From positions 1 through 33,844 of the forward strand of contig DATAWZ010000242.1 in NCBI GenBank assembly GCA_036266975.1: a DNA stretch of 33,844 nucleotides, written 5' to 3'. Origin of the DNA: DATAWZ01 sp036266975 (lineage in GTDB: Bacteria > Actinomycetota > Thermoleophilia > Solirubrobacterales > Solirubrobacteraceae). A model generated the notes under the pieces. That model worked only from the letters and a program-made list of their open reading frames with translations, searched no databases and was not told the DNA's origin. Positions 7,357-15,906 of the stretch are shown in pieces (position 1 is the first letter of the stretch; every line of letters starts with the position of its first letter). A program made the position numbers and the translations under genes.

Positions 7357-9402
7357 TCAGGCGCCTCGATGCACCACCAGGCGCCGCAGGAACAGGCCGA
7401 GCACCGGCCCGTCAGCGGGGCGCTCCGCGCGCGGGCGCCGGACGCGTATCGTCAACTCGAGCTCCCCGCGCTCATCCGTCGCGCCCGCGGGGACGGCGAT
7501 CCGCCGTGAGGTGATCCCGTGCGCGTCGTACCGCAACCGCGCGACCGAGAGGGCGCCCGCGCGCACGTCGACCTCGAGGGGTCGCCCGGAGGCACCGAGG
7601 AACGGCTCGGCCTCGAGGACAATCCCGAGCGGCTCGGGCGCTACGCGCAGCAGCAGCGTCGCGGCCCCCCGGCCCGACCAGCGCCCGAACCGCTGGGGTA
7701 CGTGCCAACCCCCGGCGAGCGCCGCCTCACCCACCGCGCCGGCGCCGAACGCGAGCTCCTCGCCGGGCCCGCACGTCGGCGGCGTGCTCAGGCACAGTTC
7801 GCGCACGAAGAACGAGACCTGGCGGTCGTCGTGGTCGTCGAGCCCGGCGTCGGCCGGAGAGCCCGGGTGCGAGCCCGTCAGCGAGAGCTCGACCCGTGGA
7901 CACCCGGCGATCGCCGCCGCCGGGAGCCGGACCCGCGCGTCGACCACCTCAGGACGCCCGCCGCTGAGCGCGATCGTCCCCGCAGGCTGCCCGTTCGCGC
8001 CCACCTCCAGGGACCAGCTCCGCGGGCTGCCGAACAGCGCCTCGCCGCTCAGGCCGAGGATCAGCGATGCGTCCGGCGTCGTGGCGAGCGGCAGGACGAG
8101 CCGCGCGCGCGGCCCGGCGAGCCACATCCCCCCGTCTTCGGGCGCCCACGCTCCGTCCGCGACCAATGACGCGGCGCGGTCGCGGTCGGACATCGCCACC
8201 GGCTCGCCGACCACGATCGGCGCGGCCGGCAGGTCCAGCGCGCCCGCGTCGATGGCCGCGGACGCGTCGGCGATCGGCCGTCCCGGGCCGGTCGTGCCAC
8301 CGCGCGGGATCGCGCGCAGATCTCCTGGGCGCCGGACGCCGAAGCGCTCGCGCGCGAGCGCGAGGTGGGCGCGCGCGCTGGTGGACCCCATCGGCAGCTC
8401 CCGGCGCGCCCCCTGCTGGTGGTAGAGGACCGCGCGCTCGAGCGGGCTGCGGCGCGCGGCCGGAGTGGTGATCGCCCGCAGCTCGACGCGCTCGAGTGGG
8501 CGCGGGCCGGCGCGGAGCGCGCGGATCACCTCGTCGGGAATCGGGACGTCGATCGTCTGGCGCAGGTAGAGAAGGCCGGCCCGCAGGGCGACCGCGACGC
8601 GACGGCGGCGCGCCTGGGCGACCAGGCGGTCTGCGTCGAGCGGCTGGCGCAGGATCAGCGCGGCGTCGAGGACCCAGCGGTAGCTCGGCGCCGGGCCGAG
8701 CGCGACACCGTGCAGCACGGCGTGTAACAGCGCGTCGGCCGCGCACAGCACCCGCGTGCGTGTCGGGCCGCGCTGGACCGGGGACGCGGCGGCCCAGAAG
8801 TCCTCGTCGGCGTCGGGCTGGCAGGACAGGTGGAGCACGTGCCAGTGCAGATCGAGCTGGCGCCCGCTGGCGTCGGCGAACCCCGCGCTCGGGCTGTGGC
8901 GCGGCTGAAAGACGCGCAGATACCACAGCGGTCGCCCGTCGACCGGGCCGAGACCGAGCGCGACGAGCCGGTCTATCGCCTCGAGCCGGCGCGCGGTGGG
9001 GACGAGCACGTCGAGGTCGCTCATGTAGCGCACGGCGGCGCCGTGGCGGTCGCCCAGCGCGAGCGCGGCGCCCTTGAGCAACAAGGTCGGGATCCCGCCC
9101 TTCTCGAGCGCCCGCACGTGGGCGAGCGCGGCGGCGAGCAGCGCCTGGTTGTGGGTCCACGTGCGTACGTGCAGCTCATCGAGCGCGGCCATGAGCGGGT
9201 CCTCGACGCCCAGGGCACGCAGGTTCGCACGCAGCGCCGGCAGCAGCGGCAGCAGCGCGCCGTCGCCCAGCGACCCCTCGAGCGCCGGCCGCAGCTCGCG
9301 CCACGCCTCCAGGCCCCGCTCGTCGGCGAGCAGCGCCGCGCGCAACAGGCGCTCCTGCTGGAGGGTGGGCCAGGCCGACGTCGGCGCTCTCACGCCCGAC
9401 AT
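7357..9402 (-). CDS. Nucleotidyltransferase-fold protein with two C-terminal beta-sandwich domains
   Basis: 681 residues. The N-terminal 370 match the NTP_transf_5-type family: LLLKGAALALG (Lys110), then MSDLDVLV (Asp129 and Asp131, the metal-binding pair), and QLDLHWHV further on. These proteins are usually small-molecule or polymer nucleotidyltransferases of unknown substrate. After about residue 385 come two similar segments, each starting GxWxxPExxGxW-like and holding alternating hydrophobic strands. They resemble the beta-sandwich (DUF7024-like) domains attached to some polysaccharide glycosyltransferases; this part is inference. ATG 9402 is the only good start. It begins 18 bases after the GH31 gene and is followed in three bases by the HprK-like gene. 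Confidence 0.78.
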   Translation of the reverse strand: MSGVRAPTSAWPTLQQERLLRAALLADERGLEAWRELRPALEGSLGDGALLPLLPALRANLRALGVEDPLMAALDELHVRTWTHNQALLAAALAHVRALEKGGIPTLLLKGAALALGDRHGAAVRYMSDLDVLVPTARRLEAIDRLVALGLGPVDGRPLWYLRVFQPRHSPSAGFADASGRQLDLHWHVLHLSCQPDADEDFWAAASPVQRGPTRTRVLCAADALLHAVLHGVALGPAPSYRWVLDAALILRQPLDADRLVAQARRRRVAVALRAGLLYLRQTIDVPIPDEVIRALRAGPRPLERVELRAITTPAARRSPLERAVLYHQQGARRELPMGSTSARAHLALARERFGVRRPGDLRAIPRGGTTGPGRPIADASAAIDAGALDLPAAPIVVGEPVAMSDRDRAASLVADGAWAPEDGGMWLAGPRARLVLPLATTPDASLILGLSGEALFGSPRSWSLEVGANGQPAGTIALSGGRPEVVDARVRLPAAAIAGCPRVELSLTGSHPGSPADAGLDDHDDRQVSFFVRELCLSTPPTCGPGEELAFGAGAVGEAALAGGWHVPQRFGRWSGRGAATLLLRVAPEPLGIVLEAEPFLGASGRPLEVDVRAGALSVARLRYDAHGITSRRIAVPAGATDERGELELTIRVRRPRAERPADGPVLGLFLRRLVVHRGA

Positions 9403-9420
9403 CCTCGCCGGGATGGCGGC

Positions 9421-11658
9421 TCAGCGCTCGCGGAAGGCGATCTCGCGGTCGCCGTCGACCGACCAGCGCCCGCGCGCCCAGCGGATCGTAGTGCCGTCGG
9501 CCAGCCGCACCTGCGCCCGCCCGTCGCGCGGCTCGCCCCACAGCGTGGCCTGCAGCGGTCGCTGCGCCTCGGGCGTGTCGCCCAGGCCGGCGGCGACGTG
9601 CTCGGCCGGGTAGGTGACGACGATCGAGCCGGCGCGCACCCACACCGGGATGCGGTGCAGTGGCGTGGGCACGAGCAGGTCGGTGGGGCCCGGCTGCTCC
9701 TCGCCGGACCAGGTCGCGATCCAGCGCCCGCGCGGCAGCGGGACCTCGCGCTCGCGCAGCCCCTCCTCCAGGACGGGGGCGACCCACAGCGCCGAGCCGT
9801 AGCCGAAGGCGTCGGTCGCGGTCCAGCCGCGCGGATCGCGGGGGTCGGTCAGGCACAGCGGCCGCACGATCGGCAGGCCGCAGCGCGCGGCGGTGGCCGC
9901 CGCGGCGCGCACGTAGGGCACGAGCTGCTCGTGCAGCAGCACGTAGCCCCGGTAGAGGTCCTGCACGTCGTCGGGGTAGTGCCAGGGCTCCTGGGGCATG
10001 CGCCCGTGGGCGTGCATCAGCGGCGTGAAGCAGCCGACCTGCAGCCAGCGCACCATCAGCTCGGCCGGGCAGCGCTCGACGAGCTTGTGCCCCAGGTAGC
10101 CGCCGACGTCGTGCGACCAGTTGGAGATCCCACTGCAGGCACCGGATAGCGCGGCGACGACGAGCACGCGCAGCGAGAAGAAGTCCGAGGCCTGATCGCC
10201 GCCCCACAGCATCCCGGTCGCCTGCTGGCCGCTCCAGCCGCTGCGGCCGAAGAGCACGCCGTCGCCGGGATGGACCTCCTCGAGCGCGCGCTGCATCGAG
10301 CGCCGGTAGGCGCCGCCCAGCTCCCAGGCCGCCTCGGCGCCGGTGCGCCCGTCGGCGAACCGGACCTCGTCGGGGAGGTAGTAGCCCTCGCCGTCGTCGG
10401 CCTTGATGCCCTGCACGCCGAGCTCGAGCACGCGTCGGGCCTGGGCGCGCCACCAGTCGTCGGCGGCGGGGTCGAGCAGGTCGACCGGCGAGCCGTCGCC
10501 CATCCACCAGCGCGTGACGAACGGGCTGCCGTCGGGCGTCTTGACGTAGTGGCCGCCCTGCGCGCCGTCCTCGTAGTTGGAGGCCGGCTCGCGGTGCAGC
10601 CGCTCTGACTCCGGCTGGGGCGGGATCTGCCCGTCGCGCGAGTCCAGGTTGACCCACGGCGTCACCCACACGACGGTGCGCACCCCGGCCGCGCGCATCT
10701 CGGCGATCATCCCCGGGGCGTCGGGGAACTGGTGCGGGTTGAACTCCCAGGTGTTGTACTGGGTCGCCCAGGGGGAGTCGATGACGATCGCGTCGAGCGG
10801 GATCTGCATCCCGCGCAACCCGCGGAAGTCCTCCTCGACGTCGCGCTGGTGGCCGTAGACGTCGCGGCTCTTCCAGAAGCCGTAGCCCCACTCGGGCAGC
10901 AGCGCGGGCAGGCCCGTGAGCCGACAGTAGCGGCGCAGCCGCGCGGCGGGCGTCGGGTCGCACAGCACGTGCAGCCGCAGCGGGCCGGACGCGGTCCGCG
11001 CCGACGCCGACGTGCGGTCGCCGCCGAAGGCGAAGCGGATGCCGTTGCCGGCCCCCTGCAGCCACAGCGAGTAGCCGCGGCTCGAGCTCACCCACGGCAC
11101 CGGTGCGCAGTCGCCCTGCGGGATCCCGCCGTTGGCAAGCATGTCCGGAGGGCAGTCCGGGCCGGTGTAGCGACGGTCGGCGCCGAGCTGGACCTCGCGG
11201 CCGGCGTGGTTGAGCCGCGGATGGTGGCGCACCCCCAGCCCGGCGAAGCACTCGCCGTCGCGGGTATCCCACTCCAGCGCCGCCCGCAGCGCCTCGCCGT
11301 CAGGCACGAGCTCGAGGAGAACGTGCTCGGGCCCTTGAAACTCGATCGACAGGAGCCCCTCGCGGCCCCCTTCGAAGGCGAGCGCGAGCACGAGCCGCTC
11401 GGGGCCGGCCTCGACGAGGCTCGCGGCCGCCGCCTGCTCGGGGACGCCCAGCTCCTCGCGGGCGATGACGCCCTCGGTGAGGTGGATGAACTGGTCGTGC
11501 ACGGTCCCCGCCGCGGCCCACGCGCCGCCGTGGCGAAGCAGACGCCGGCCGTTGCGGCGGAGGGTCAGCGCGAACGGCCGCGGCTCGACCTCGACGCGCA
11601 GGAGCTCGTATTCGAGTACGAGCAGCTCCTCACCCGCCGGGGTGGCGCTCACAACCAT
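9421..11658 (-). CDS. Glycoside hydrolase family 31 (alpha-glucosidase/alpha-xylosidase type)
   Basis: 745 residues, normal for GH31. It retains the N-terminal beta-sandwich, then a TIM barrel starting near LPEWGYGFWKSR. The nucleophile is Asp421 in GIKADDGEGYY and the acid/base is Asp488 in WGGDQASDF. The motif SGISNWSHDVGGY follows, and C-terminal beta domains finish the protein. It should release alpha-linked sugars from the non-reducing end. No signal peptide is present, so it is probably cytoplasmic. It leads the apparent operon with the nucleotidyltransferase, HprK-like and PqqD-like genes, but may simply be an adjacent metabolic gene. Exact specificity is not readable. Confidence 0.93.
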   Translation of the reverse strand: MVVSATPAGEELLVLEYELLRVEVEPRPFALTLRRNGRRLLRHGGAWAAAGTVHDQFIHLTEGVIAREELGVPEQAAAASLVEAGPERLVLALAFEGGREGLLSIEFQGPEHVLLELVPDGEALRAALEWDTRDGECFAGLGVRHHPRLNHAGREVQLGADRRYTGPDCPPDMLANGGIPQGDCAPVPWVSSSRGYSLWLQGAGNGIRFAFGGDRTSASARTASGPLRLHVLCDPTPAARLRRYCRLTGLPALLPEWGYGFWKSRDVYGHQRDVEEDFRGLRGMQIPLDAIVIDSPWATQYNTWEFNPHQFPDAPGMIAEMRAAGVRTVVWVTPWVNLDSRDGQIPPQPESERLHREPASNYEDGAQGGHYVKTPDGSPFVTRWWMGDGSPVDLLDPAADDWWRAQARRVLELGVQGIKADDGEGYYLPDEVRFADGRTGAEAAWELGGAYRRSMQRALEEVHPGDGVLFGRSGWSGQQATGMLWGGDQASDFFSLRVLVVAALSGACSGISNWSHDVGGYLGHKLVERCPAELMVRWLQVGCFTPLMHAHGRMPQEPWHYPDDVQDLYRGYVLLHEQLVPYVRAAAATAARCGLPIVRPLCLTDPRDPRGWTATDAFGYGSALWVAPVLEEGLREREVPLPRGRWIATWSGEEQPGPTDLLVPTPLHRIPVWVRAGSIVVTYPAEHVAAGLGDTPEAQRPLQATLWGEPRDGRAQVRLADGTTIRWARGRWSVDGDREIAFRER

Positions 11659-11697
11659 GGGGCATCCTTCCCCGAGGGGCAGCGATTCCCGGGAGCG

Positions 11698-11767
11698 TTC
11701 ACGGGATGGTCACGAAGTGGTTGCGGCTTGTTCACCTAAGGGTGCCCGTTTGCAGGGGATTCTTCAC
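11698..11767. repeat. Three TTCAC repeats spaced 33 and 32 bp in a divergent intergenic region
   Basis: TTCAC occurs at 11698, 11731 and 11763, about three helical turns apart. The middle copy begins a small dyad, CACCTAAGGGTG. The third pairs with GTGAA 15 bases further on (TTCAC-N15-GTGAA). The region separates divergent GH31 and PHP-GT4 genes and should carry both promoters. Regulator binding is inference. Confidence 0.4.
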
Positions 11768-11804
11768 CCAGATCATTCCAAAGTGAAAGCGGGGTGCACC
11801 GACG

Positions 11805-14075
11805 ATGCCCACCTTTAGCAAGGCCGACCTACACGTTCACTCCACGGCCTCGCAGCTGTCCAAGCTCGGCGTCCAGCGTTCGCTGGGCCTGCCCGAGTGC
11901 GCGACGCCGCCCGGGGAGGTCTATGCGCTGGCCAAGCGCCGCGGCATGGACTTCGTGACGATCACCGATCACGACACGATCAGCGGCGTGCTCGAGATCT
12001 CCCACCGGCCCGACGTCTTCATCTCCGAGGAGCTGACGGTCTGGTTCCGCGGCGAGCCCCAGGCCGTGCACGTCCTGTGCCTGGGCATCACGCCCGAGGA
12101 CCACGAGTGGCTGCAGGCCCACAACGCCGACGTCGAGCTGTGCGCGGCCTACCTGCACGACGGCGACATCACCTGCGCGCTGGCCCACCCCTTCTACGCC
12201 GTCGAGGCGCCGCTCACGCCGCGCCACCGCCGCCGCCTGGCCCAGCTGTTCCCGGTGTGGGAGACCCGCAACGGCTCGCGCGCCAAGGAGCTCAACCTGC
12301 CGGCCTTCGTGTACATCGAGACCCACGGCGGCACCGGGATCGGCGGCACCGACGACCACGCCGGCGTCGACATCGGTCGCACCTACACCGAGACGCCGCA
12401 GGCGGCCACGCCGGCCGAATACCTGGCCAACATCCGCCACGGCGACGCCTGGAGCCGCGGCGAGCAGGGCAGCGCGGCCAAGTGGGCCCACGCGGCGATG
12501 GCGATCGCCGTCCGCGCGCTCGGCCTGGACGAGGCCGGCCGGTTCTCCGACCCGCGCCGGGTGATGGCGATCGTCGAGCGCGTCATGCGCGAGGGCGAGG
12601 CGCGCCGCGGCAAGGCGGCCGGCGACATCGGCCCCAACGACGCGCGCGACCTGCTCGGCGCCTGGCTGCGCTCGATCGACCTCGACGTCGACGCCGAGCA
12701 GATGCTCGAGCTGCTCCAAGCCGACGACTTCAGCCACGCCGATCTGTTCCGCCGCGCCCGGCGCGCCCACGAGGTGCGCCTGGCCGAGGTCGTGCAGACC
12801 GTCGCCGACTCGGCCGCCAAGGGCCAGCTGCCCGATCCAGGCGCGACCGCCCTGGCGCTGTGGGAGGCGATCCTGCCCGCCGTGCCCTACGCGCCGGCGG
12901 CGGCCTTCCTCGGCCGCGAGAAGGGCAAGCTCGTCACCCGCGAGGGCGAGCGCCCGCGCGTGGCCATCGTCGCCGACGGCATCGGCGGGATGCACGGGGT
13001 GACCCACACGCTCGAGGAGATCCGGGTGCGCGGGGTGCCGGGCTACGAGGTCGAGGTGATCGGCACCGACCCGCAGGTCGACCGGCGCCTGAGCGCGGCC
13101 GCCGAGGTCGACATTCCCTTCTACGCCGGCCTGAAGGTCGGGGTCCCGAGCCTGCCGGCGGTGGTGGAGACACTCGCCGAGGGCCGCTACGACCTGGTCC
13201 ACCTGGTCGCCCCCGGCCCGGCCGGGGTGACCGCCGGCCTGCTCGCCGGCGTGATGGACCTGCCGATCATCGGCAGCTATCACACCGAGCTCGCCGCCTA
13301 CGCGGGCCTGCGCAGCGGCGCGCAGCACCTGGAGGCGGTGATGGACGCCGCGCTGCGGGCCTTCTACGGCCACTGCCGGGTGGTGCTCTCGCCGAGTCCG
13401 GCCTCCGACGAGCGCCTGGCCGCGCTGGGGCTGCCGGCCGACCGGGTCTTGCGCTGGGATCGCGGCGTCGACATCGCCCGCTTTGATCCGCGCAAGCGGG
13501 TGGCCGGCCGCTTCCCGGGCGCGTTCAACGTGCTCTACGCGGGCCGCCTGACCAGGGAGAAGGGCATCGACCTGCTCGCCGACGCCTTCCTCGCTGCCCA
13601 CGCGCGCGACGCGCGGCTGCACCTGGTGCTCGCCGGCGGCGGCCCGGAGGAGGATCGCCTGCGCGAGCGGCTGGGCGAGCACGCGACGTTCCTGGGCTGG
13701 CTCGAGGGCGACGCGCTCGCCGAGGCCTACGCGAGCGCCGACGCCTTCCTGTTCGCGAGCCGGACCGACACCTTCGGCCAGGTGATCCTCGAGGCCCAGG
13801 CCAGCGGCCTGCCGGTCGTCGCGGTCGCCGAGGGCGGGCCGCTGTCGCTGATCGCCGACGGCGACACCGGGCTGCTGCGCCCGGCCGTCCCGGTCGCGCT
13901 CGCCGACGCGGTCCTCGCGCTCGCCGACTCGGACCTGCTGCGCGGGCGACTGAGCCGCGGCGCACTGGCGGCCGTGCGCGGGCGCACCTGGGAGGCGGCG
14001 CTGGGCCGGCTCGCCGAGGGCTACCGCACGGTCCTCGCCGGGGCGCGTACCGAGGCCGCCCGCCGGATCGCCTGA
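11805..14075 (+). CDS. PHP-domain phosphoesterase fused to a GT4 glycosyltransferase
   Basis: 756 residues. Residues 1-200 are a PHP metal-dependent domain: DLHVHST (His10/His12), TITDHDT (His56), AHPFYA (His128) and GGTDDHAG (Asp184/His185), so the metal site looks intact. Residues about 200-380 are helical with no assigned family. From about 385 a GT-B, GT4-type enzyme follows: VAIVADGIGGMHGV, SYHTELAAYAGL, LRWDRGVDIARFDP, LYAGRLTREKGID and TDTFGQVILEAQASGLPVV (the last as in mannosyltransferases of the MgtA type). It probably transfers a sugar to a lipid or glycan while the PHP part hydrolyses a phosphoester. It heads a same-strand locus with UDP-sugar genes. Confidence 0.88.
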   Translation: MPTFSKADLHVHSTASQLSKLGVQRSLGLPECATPPGEVYALAKRRGMDFVTITDHDTISGVLEISHRPDVFISEELTVWFRGEPQAVHVLCLGITPEDHEWLQAHNADVELCAAYLHDGDITCALAHPFYAVEAPLTPRHRRRLAQLFPVWETRNGSRAKELNLPAFVYIETHGGTGIGGTDDHAGVDIGRTYTETPQAATPAEYLANIRHGDAWSRGEQGSAAKWAHAAMAIAVRALGLDEAGRFSDPRRVMAIVERVMREGEARRGKAAGDIGPNDARDLLGAWLRSIDLDVDAEQMLELLQADDFSHADLFRRARRAHEVRLAEVVQTVADSAAKGQLPDPGATALALWEAILPAVPYAPAAAFLGREKGKLVTREGERPRVAIVADGIGGMHGVTHTLEEIRVRGVPGYEVEVIGTDPQVDRRLSAAAEVDIPFYAGLKVGVPSLPAVVETLAEGRYDLVHLVAPGPAGVTAGLLAGVMDLPIIGSYHTELAAYAGLRSGAQHLEAVMDAALRAFYGHCRVVLSPSPASDERLAALGLPADRVLRWDRGVDIARFDPRKRVAGRFPGAFNVLYAGRLTREKGIDLLADAFLAAHARDARLHLVLAGGGPEEDRLRERLGEHATFLGWLEGDALAEAYASADAFLFASRTDTFGQVILEAQASGLPVVAVAEGGPLSLIADGDTGLLRPAVPVALADAVLALADSDLLRGRLSRGALAAVRGRTWEAALGRLAEGYRTVLAGARTEAARRIA

Positions 14076-14087
14076 GCCTGACTCGTT

Positions 14088-14103
14088 CCACCCATGAGGG
14101 TGG
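14088..14103 (+). terminator. Perfect 6-bp stem hairpin after the PHP-GT4 gene
   Basis: CCACCC-ATGA-GGGTGG lies 13 bases after the stop. It has no T-run, so it may be a U-less terminator or a protein-binding dyad. Similar GC hairpins occur at 19859 and 28984. Confidence 0.4.
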
Positions 14104-14139
14104 CGCCGGGCCCCTCACCCATTTGATCTACTCCCGTCG

Positions 14140-14982
14140 GTGTCGATCACCGACGCGGTCATCCCCGTCGCGGGCCTCGGGACCCGGCTGCTGCCGGCGA
14201 CCAAGTCCCAGCCCAAGGAGATGCTCCCGCTGGTCGACCGCCCGGTCGTCCAGCGCGTCGTCGAGGAGCTCGCCGCGGCCGGCGTGCGCCGCGTCCTGTT
14301 GGTGACCGGGCGGCGCAAGCGGGCGATCGAGGACCACTTCGACGTCGACCCCGAGCTCGAGGCCGCGCTGCCGGCAGGCACCGTGCTCGACCCGCGTGCG
14401 GGGCTCGAGGTCTATTACACGCGCCAGCCGCGGCCGCTCGGGCTCGGCGACGCGCTGCGCTGCGCGGCGACATTCGCCGGCGACCGCCCGGTGGTCGTCG
14501 CGCTCGGGGACACGGTGATCACCGGCGAAGTCGTGCGCCGGATGATCGGCGCCCAGGCGCGCAGCGGCGCCGACGCGGTGCTCGCCGTCGAGGAGGTCTC
14601 GCCCGATGCCGTCTCGCGCTACGGGATCGTCTCCGCGGGCGAGGACGGCGAGGTGAGCGCCGTCGTCGAGAAGCCCGACCCGGCGCACGCGCCGGGCCGC
14701 CTGGCCGTCGCCGCGCGCTACGTGCTCGGCCCCGCGGTGTTCGCCGCCCTGCGCGACGCGCCGCCCGACGCGCGCGGCGAGGTCCAGGTCGCCGACGCGC
14801 TGCGCGCGGTGATCGCCGGCGGCGGGCGCGTGCTCGCCGAGCGCCTGGTGCCGGGCGAGCGGCGACTGGACATCGGCAGCGTCGAGAGCTACTGCAGCGC
14901 GTTCGTCGAGCTCGCGCTCGCCGACCCACGTGTGGGACCGGCCCTGCGCGAGCGGCTGCGCGTGCTGCTGGCCGATGGCTGA
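14140..14982 (+). CDS. galU: UTP-sugar-1-phosphate uridylyltransferase, GalU type
   Basis: 280 residues. It makes a UDP-sugar and pyrophosphate from UTP and a sugar-1-phosphate. The nucleotide loop is AGLGTRLLPATKSQPKEMLP, followed by VSRYGIV and VVEKP. Some GalU positions differ: ALGDTVI where LPDD is usual, ARYVL instead of GRYVL, and GEVQVADAL instead of GEIQLTDAL. The sugar specificity may therefore have moved from glucose. GTG 14140 is the start, since homology begins directly after it. The end overlaps the sugar kinase start by eight bases, suggesting the two act in sequence. Confidence 0.88.
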   Translation: MSITDAVIPVAGLGTRLLPATKSQPKEMLPLVDRPVVQRVVEELAAAGVRRVLLVTGRRKRAIEDHFDVDPELEAALPAGTVLDPRAGLEVYYTRQPRPLGLGDALRCAATFAGDRPVVVALGDTVITGEVVRRMIGAQARSGADAVLAVEEVSPDAVSRYGIVSAGEDGEVSAVVEKPDPAHAPGRLAVAARYVLGPAVFAALRDAPPDARGEVQVADALRAVIAGGGRVLAERLVPGERRLDIGSVESYCSAFVELALADPRVGPALRERLRVLLADG

Positions 14983-15829
14983 GGGCTCGGCGCCGGCGCG
15001 AGTCGCGCTGGCCGGCAACCCGTCCGACGGCTTCGGCGGCGCGGTGCTCGCCGTGACCCTCGCCAACTGGTCGGCGAGCGCCGAGGTGCACGAGGCGCAC
15101 GCCGCGACGATCGAGCCGCGCAGCGAGCTCGTCGCCGCCGCGGTGCGCCGGCGAGCGCCGGGGCGCTCGCTCGCCGTGCGTTGGCGCAGCGACATCCCTC
15201 GCGAGGTGGGGCTCGGCGGCTCCAGCGCGATCGTCATCGCGATGCTGCGGGCGCTCGATGCGCTCGACGGCCGGCCGGACGACCCGGAGCGGCTCGCCGC
15301 CGAGGCGCTCGCGGTCGAGGTCGAGGACCTCGGGATCGCCGCCGGACCGCAGGATCGCGTCGTCCAGTGCCACGGCGGGCTGCTGCTGATGGACTTCGCT
15401 TCGGGCCGGCGCGCGACGCTGCCCGGCGAGCGGCTGCCCCCGCTGCTCGTCGCCCACCACGCGGGCGCCGCCGGGCCGTCGGGGGCCGTGCACGGCGCGC
15501 TGCACCCGCGCACCGACGGGACCGTTCGCGACGCGATGGCGCGCCTGGCCGAGCTTGCGCGCGAGGCCTACGGCGCGCTGCAGGGCGGCGACCGCGACCG
15601 CTTCGCCGACTGCATGGACCGCTCGCTTCTCACCCGCGGCGAGGTGTTGCAACTGCACCCCGAGGCGCTCGCCGCCGCCGAGCTCGTGCGCGCCCACGGC
15701 GGCGCGGCGAACTACGCCGGCTCGGGCGGGGCGCTGGCCATCGCCGCGCCGGTCGACGCGGCCGCGCGGGCGGCGCTGGCCGAGGCGCTCGGCGCCCGCG
15801 CCTGGCAGGTCGCGCGCGCTCGCGCGTGA
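14975..15829 (+). CDS. GHMP sugar kinase, glucuronokinase-like
   Basis: 284 residues of the GHMP kinase superfamily, which phosphorylates sugars or mevalonate with ATP. The ATP loop is EVGLGGSSAIVIAML. The start (VALAGNPSDGFGG), the middle (AAGPQDRVVQCHGGLLLMDF) and the end (GGAANYAGSGGALAIA) resemble plant glucuronokinase motifs as I remember them (GNPSD, AGLQDRVxQVYGGLVxMDF, SGSGGAV). A galactokinase or mevalonate kinase would show different motifs. ATG 14975 sits inside the end of galU, so the pair is translationally coupled and could convert a free sugar to its UDP form in two steps. Confidence 0.8.
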   Translation: MAEGSAPARVALAGNPSDGFGGAVLAVTLANWSASAEVHEAHAATIEPRSELVAAAVRRRAPGRSLAVRWRSDIPREVGLGGSSAIVIAMLRALDALDGRPDDPERLAAEALAVEVEDLGIAAGPQDRVVQCHGGLLLMDFASGRRATLPGERLPPLLVAHHAGAAGPSGAVHGALHPRTDGTVRDAMARLAELAREAYGALQGGDRDRFADCMDRSLLTRGEVLQLHPEALAAAELVRAHGGAANYAGSGGALAIAAPVDAAARAALAEALGARAWQVARARA

Positions 15830-15906
15830 AGAATCCCCTAAACGTGCGTCCGACGGCCAGGGCGCCGTTAGTGGGGAATAAGGTTCGACGGGGTAAATGG
15901 CAGGCG

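Noticed and set aside
11829..13682. Reverse open frame over the PHP-GT4 gene
   Set aside because: Low-complexity, no motif; the forward frame carries two complete enzyme domains.
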